A stretch of DNA of 8,458 bases from JARFQH01 sp041299015. Its GTDB lineage: Bacteria; Desulfobacterota; Desulfobacteria; Desulfobacterales; SG8-13. Where the stretch lies: assembly GCA_041299015.1 (NCBI GenBank), contig JBFYWB010000053.1:1-8458 (forward strand), read 5' to 3'. The notes below the pieces were generated by a model that made no database searches, was not told where the DNA came from, and saw only the letters and a program-made list of their open reading frames with translations. Made by a program: the position numbers and the translations under genes. This document shows, piece after piece, positions 5,632 to 8,458 of the stretch; position 1 is the first letter of the stretch, and each line of letters opens with the position of its first letter.

Positions 5632-7512
5632 TCATACCGTCAGTGCCGCAAGCCCCAGCTTCGCGCGCTTGCCTTCGATGCGTCGACGGATCAACACGGC
5701 GGCCTTTTCAGGATCCGGCTCCACCGCGAACGTTGCCCCCACCACCTCTTCGAGCCCCTCGGTCAGCAGCTTGACCACGTTCATGCTCCCGGTGATCGGC
5801 GGCATCGGCCCCAGGACCGTGTAGACCCCGGAGGCGACAAAATAGGCGCCGATCGACACGGCCTTTTCCGAGTACCACTCGGGCGCGGCGCCGGCCAGCG
5901 GCAGGTCGCTGATGTCCGTATTCAATGCATTGGCCAGGGCGGCAGCCACCAGCAGGATTCTGACGTTGTCGACACAGCTGCCCATGTGCAGCACCGGCGG
6001 CACGCCCAGTGCGGTGCAGACTTCCCGTAGGCCGGGCCCGGCGTATTGAGCGGCTTCAGCCGCCTTGAGCCCGGCCTTGGCGGTGGCCACGGCCGCGCAA
6101 CCGGTGTCGACCACCAAGATGTCGTTTTCGATCAGGCGACGAGCCAGGGTGACATGACCGTAATCCTGCTTGATCTTGGGATTGTTGCACCCGACGATTC
6201 CTGCCGCGCCACGGATCTTGCCGGCCTTGATGGCCTCGATCAGCGGGTCGAGGGTCCCGCCCAGGGCGCCGACGATGGCCTCCACCGAAAAACCGCCCAT
6301 TCCGGCGACGCTTTCCACCGGGATGTATACGTTGCCGCGGTGGGTGAAGTTCTCGATCGCCTCCTTGACCAGGTCCGCGGCCAGTCGGGCGGCGTTGTCC
6401 GGATGGAACTCACGGTGCTGCATACCGGGGAAACGCGCCTTGTCGCTGGTGCTGATCATTTTGGTGTGATAGCAGGCGCCGATGTTGCCAAGCGAAGGCA
6501 TGATGCACTGGTAGTCCACCAGCATCATGTCGACGGCCCCGGTCGACAGCACCAGTTCCGTGGTGAGGTGGTTGCCGGCCATCTTGATGCCATGCCGCAT
6601 CAGCAGTTCGTTGCCCGTGCAACACACGCCGACCAGGTTGATGCCGACCGCGCCCCTGGCTGCGGCCAGCTCGATCAGTTCAGGGTCTTCACAGGCATGC
6701 AGCACCATTTCCGAAACCACCGGGTTGTGGCCGTGAACGACGATGTTGACCCGATCTTTCTTGAGAACCCCGACGTTGAAACCGGTCGGCCGCGGGGTCG
6801 GCGTGCCGAAGAGGATGTCCGACACGTCGGTGGCGATCATGGAGCCGCCCCACCCGTCCGACAAGGCGTTGCGCAGGCCGTGGAGCAACAGACTCTTCCA
6901 GTCGTTGTCGACTCCCATGTGGGTGCGGTGCATCATTTCCGAGGTCTCCCGATCGATGCCCCGGGGCATGATGCCGAGCTTTTTCCAGATCTCGCGCCGT
7001 TTTTCCGGTGCGCGCTGCACAAGAGCGAGGCTTTTCTTGCGGGTGCCGTAGTCCTCCTGCATGGCATCGGCCAATTCGCCGGCAATCGCCGCGGCATCGC
7101 GACTATCGGTTGCAATGCCGTATTCTGCCGCAACGGCGCGCAGCTTGGCCTCGTCGCGGATGTGATACCCGGAACCTTTTCCCGCACCGACCTCGGCCAG
7201 CACTTCGACCAGGTCCCGACCGTGATCCGAGTGCGATGCCGCGCCGGCAGCGATCATACGGCCCAGGTTGCGGGCCACGATGATGTCCGCGTCGGCCCCG
7301 CAGACCCCTTTCTGAGGCCCCTCGCCGAAGGGATCCACTCGGCAGGGTCCCATGACGCAGTTGCGGCAGCTCAGCCCCATGTCGCAGTATCCGCACTGGG
7401 GCAGTTGGGACTGGTACCGGTCCCAAACGGTCTCGATTTGATCGGTCTGTGCCTTGGCGAGCATCAGCCGACCGTCTTCGGTAATGGTCTGTTTATCGTG
7501 TTTCATCAGCAT
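5632..7512 (-). CDS. cooS: Ni-Fe carbon monoxide dehydrogenase catalytic subunit
   Basis: This 626-residue enzyme interconverts CO and CO2 at a Ni-Fe-S C-cluster. C-cluster ligands by family motif are His260 (VHGHNP), Cys298 (VCCTGNE), Cys336 (DYQCIMP), Cys442 (VGCNNP), Cys472 (TGCAA) and Cys513 (GSCVDN). Catalytic-site residues Lys550 (SEKAVSIG) and His94 (SHSDH) are present. The N-terminal B-cluster cysteines are Cys49, Cys52, Cys57 and Cys71. The D-cluster motif is Cys40-x2-Cys43 instead of the longer Cys-x7-Cys of Carboxydothermus enzymes, suggesting a [2Fe-2S] D-cluster as in Desulfovibrio vulgaris. The ATG at 7512 is preferred, with GGAGGG 4 bases upstream; the ATG at 7506 is 10 bases from the same site and equally possible. 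A cooF gene precedes it on the same strand across 146 bp. No acetyl-CoA synthase gene is visible, so it is annotated as monofunctional. Confidence 0.97.
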   Translation of the reverse strand: MLMKHDKQTITEDGRLMLAKAQTDQIETVWDRYQSQLPQCGYCDMGLSCRNCVMGPCRVDPFGEGPQKGVCGADADIIVARNLGRMIAAGAASHSDHGRDLVEVLAEVGAGKGSGYHIRDEAKLRAVAAEYGIATDSRDAAAIAGELADAMQEDYGTRKKSLALVQRAPEKRREIWKKLGIMPRGIDRETSEMMHRTHMGVDNDWKSLLLHGLRNALSDGWGGSMIATDVSDILFGTPTPRPTGFNVGVLKKDRVNIVVHGHNPVVSEMVLHACEDPELIELAAARGAVGINLVGVCCTGNELLMRHGIKMAGNHLTTELVLSTGAVDMMLVDYQCIMPSLGNIGACYHTKMISTSDKARFPGMQHREFHPDNAARLAADLVKEAIENFTHRGNVYIPVESVAGMGGFSVEAIVGALGGTLDPLIEAIKAGKIRGAAGIVGCNNPKIKQDYGHVTLARRLIENDILVVDTGCAAVATAKAGLKAAEAAQYAGPGLREVCTALGVPPVLHMGSCVDNVRILLVAAALANALNTDISDLPLAGAAPEWYSEKAVSIGAYFVASGVYTVLGPMPPITGSMNVVKLLTEGLEEVVGATFAVEPDPEKAAVLIRRRIEGKRAKLGLAALTV

Positions 7513-7658
7513 ATCACCCTCCATTTTCGCCGGCGGTTGCACGGCGTCGGTCCATGATGGTGTTTGCGATGCCGCCGTCTTTCGACACAGACGGCCACGG
7601 CCACTTGAATCCGTTCGGGTGAATCACGGGTTGGAAACCGTAACGATGCAAACCGGCA

Positions 7659-8279
7659 TCACCGCCCCGCCCCGGGCGGCCTTGCCCGCTGCAATTCGAC
7701 CTGCACCTTCTTGATGGCGTTCAACAGGCCGAAGCCCGGCGGTGACGGTTCGGTCGTGACACCGACCGATATGCTGCGGGCCACCGCATCGGTTTTGCGC
7801 TTCAGGGCCGCGGCCGGTTCCTCGAAGGTCAACGCCCCGGATTTGCAGGCTTCCACGCAGGCCGGCATCAGCCCCTGTGCCTGCCGGGCGATGCAGTTGT
7901 CACACTTGACGGCGACGGTTTTTCCAGGTGGAGCAAAAGTGTCGACATGATAGCGGATCACGCCGAAGGGACAGGCCATGGCGCAGGAAGCACAGTTGAT
8001 ACACCGGTCCGGATCGATGAGAACGGTGTCGAACCGGCTGTCCCGGTAGATGGCGCCCGGCAGGCAGGCCAACTGGCAGGGTGCCGGATCGCAGTGACGG
8101 CAGCGGTTGGGAAACCCTTCACCGATCAAACCGGCCCCGACGTGGACCCGCGACCGGGGCAGCGGCGTTTCCATGATCGCCGTGAACAGATGACCGGTGC
8201 GGGAGTGGGCGGTCGCGCAGGCCGGCATGCACTGCATGCAGCCGACGCAGCGTTCCGGATGGACGACGACTTGTTTCAT
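7659..8279 (-). CDS. cooF: CooF-type ferredoxin with four 4Fe-4S clusters
   Basis: The 206-residue protein has sixteen cysteines in four groups: 11/14/17/21, 60/63/68/72, 93/96/99/103 and 126/129/141/145. This is the arrangement of the CooF/HycB/DmsB electron-transfer subunits, predicting four [4Fe-4S] clusters. The chosen ATG at 8279 has AAAGGAGG just upstream; the longer frame to 8366 would add a non-family leader that overlaps the preceding gene. There is no Tat or Sec signal, so it is cytoplasmic. Being encoded directly before cooS, it should accept electrons from the CO dehydrogenase and pass them to a hydrogenase, an NAD(P) reductase or another acceptor. The 61 residues after the last cysteine have no recognisable domain. 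Other DmsB-like ferredoxins share this layout, so the cooF name rests partly on the neighbour. Confidence 0.9.
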   Translation of the reverse strand: MKQVVVHPERCVGCMQCMPACATAHSRTGHLFTAIMETPLPRSRVHVGAGLIGEGFPNRCRHCDPAPCQLACLPGAIYRDSRFDTVLIDPDRCINCASCAMACPFGVIRYHVDTFAPPGKTVAVKCDNCIARQAQGLMPACVEACKSGALTFEEPAAALKRKTDAVARSISVGVTTEPSPPGFGLLNAIKKVQVELQRARPPGAGR

Positions 8280-8313
8280 AGGGCCTCCTTTGTCAAAAAT
8301 TCGCGAGGGAGTT

Positions 8314-8458
8314 TCAGGCTGCCGCCGGACGCCACAGCAACCGGCCATAGTTGAGTCCGGGATCAAGCAGCGTTTCGCGCGGCACGTTTAGCCGGGCACG
8401 GCTTTGAATGGCCGCCAGAAGCACCCCCCCCTGCTCGATGGCGTTTACCATCACCATG
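8314..8458 (-). CDS. C-terminal fragment of an unidentified protein
   Basis: On the - strand an open frame enters at the right edge and runs 47 codons to a TGA at 8316-8314, ending in NYGRLLWRPAAA. It stops 34 bp before cooF on the same strand, consistent with an operon upstream of cooF-cooS. No domain can be assigned from so short a piece. By context an FAD/NAD-dependent oxidoreductase often found beside CooS-CooF is possible, but the residues neither prove nor exclude it. The codons for Gln-Gly-Gly-Val contain a run of eight Gs. Confidence 0.55.
   Translation of the reverse strand, partial: MVMVNAIEQGGVLLAAIQSRARLNVPRETLLDPGLNYGRLLWRPAAA

Noticed and set aside
6046..7557. Long 503-aa open frame on the + strand opposite cooS
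   Set aside because: It is antisense to a fully conserved CODH gene and translates to a His/Asp/Val-rich composition typical of the complement of GC-rich coding DNA. It has no recognisable motif.
7574..7595. GCCGTC/GACGGC inverted repeat between cooF and cooS as a CooA-type (CO-sensing) operator or terminator
   Set aside because: The half-sites do not match the TGTC/GACA-type pattern of CooA/CRP sites, and there is no U tract. The stem is only 6 bp in GC-rich DNA.
1..8458. tRNA, rRNA, CRISPR array, IS element or attachment site
   Set aside because: No cloverleaf, regular repeat-spacer pattern, transposase-like protein or flanking direct/inverted repeats were seen on either strand by inspection.

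Overview
The window looks like chromosomal DNA from a strictly anaerobic, sulfate-reducing member of the former Deltaproteobacteria, probably the Desulfobacterales (for example Desulfosarcina or relatives). This is inferred from the GC-rich sequence, the density of iron-sulfur proteins, a CooS/CooF carbon monoxide dehydrogenase pair, and family-level resemblance of each gene. No rRNA or other marker gene is present to confirm it.

The left half is on the + strand. It starts inside a polyferredoxin (2-832), followed by a Tat-exported, Fe-S-binding aldo/keto reductase (919-2163). After a 277-bp intergenic region with a candidate promoter and operator comes a two-gene unit: an IscU-type scaffold with an added C-terminal zinc-ribbon-like tail (2441-2953), then an IscS/NifS homologue (2975-4150). 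The unit is closed by a clear intrinsic terminator (4178-4208). The most unusual feature of the window is in the IscS homologue. The lysine that should hold PLP is a threonine and other cofactor and substrate residues are also changed, but the persulfide-type cysteine loop is kept. In a sulfide-rich cell this pair may build Fe-S clusters without a working PLP-dependent cysteine desulfurase.

The right half is on the - strand. Reading leftwards from the right edge it holds the C-terminus of an unidentified protein (8314-8458), a 16-cysteine CooF-type ferredoxin (7659-8279) and the Ni-Fe CO dehydrogenase CooS (5632-7512). CooS carries a CxxC D-cluster motif like that described for Desulfovibrio vulgaris. 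Next are a 236-bp spacer with degenerate AAGGT-type repeats, a single-domain bacterial cereblon homologue (CULT domain, 4934-5395) with the full thalidomide-pocket tryptophan triad, a 260-bp gap, and a small orphan gene with a GTG start (4245-4673) that ends convergently against the Fe-S assembly unit.

The genes fit an anaerobic redox theme: CooS passes electrons from CO to CooF, the polyferredoxin and Fe-S aldo/keto reductase form a probable extracytoplasmic redox pair, and the IscU/IscS-like pair could supply clusters. No tRNA, rRNA, CRISPR array, transposase or attachment site was found.
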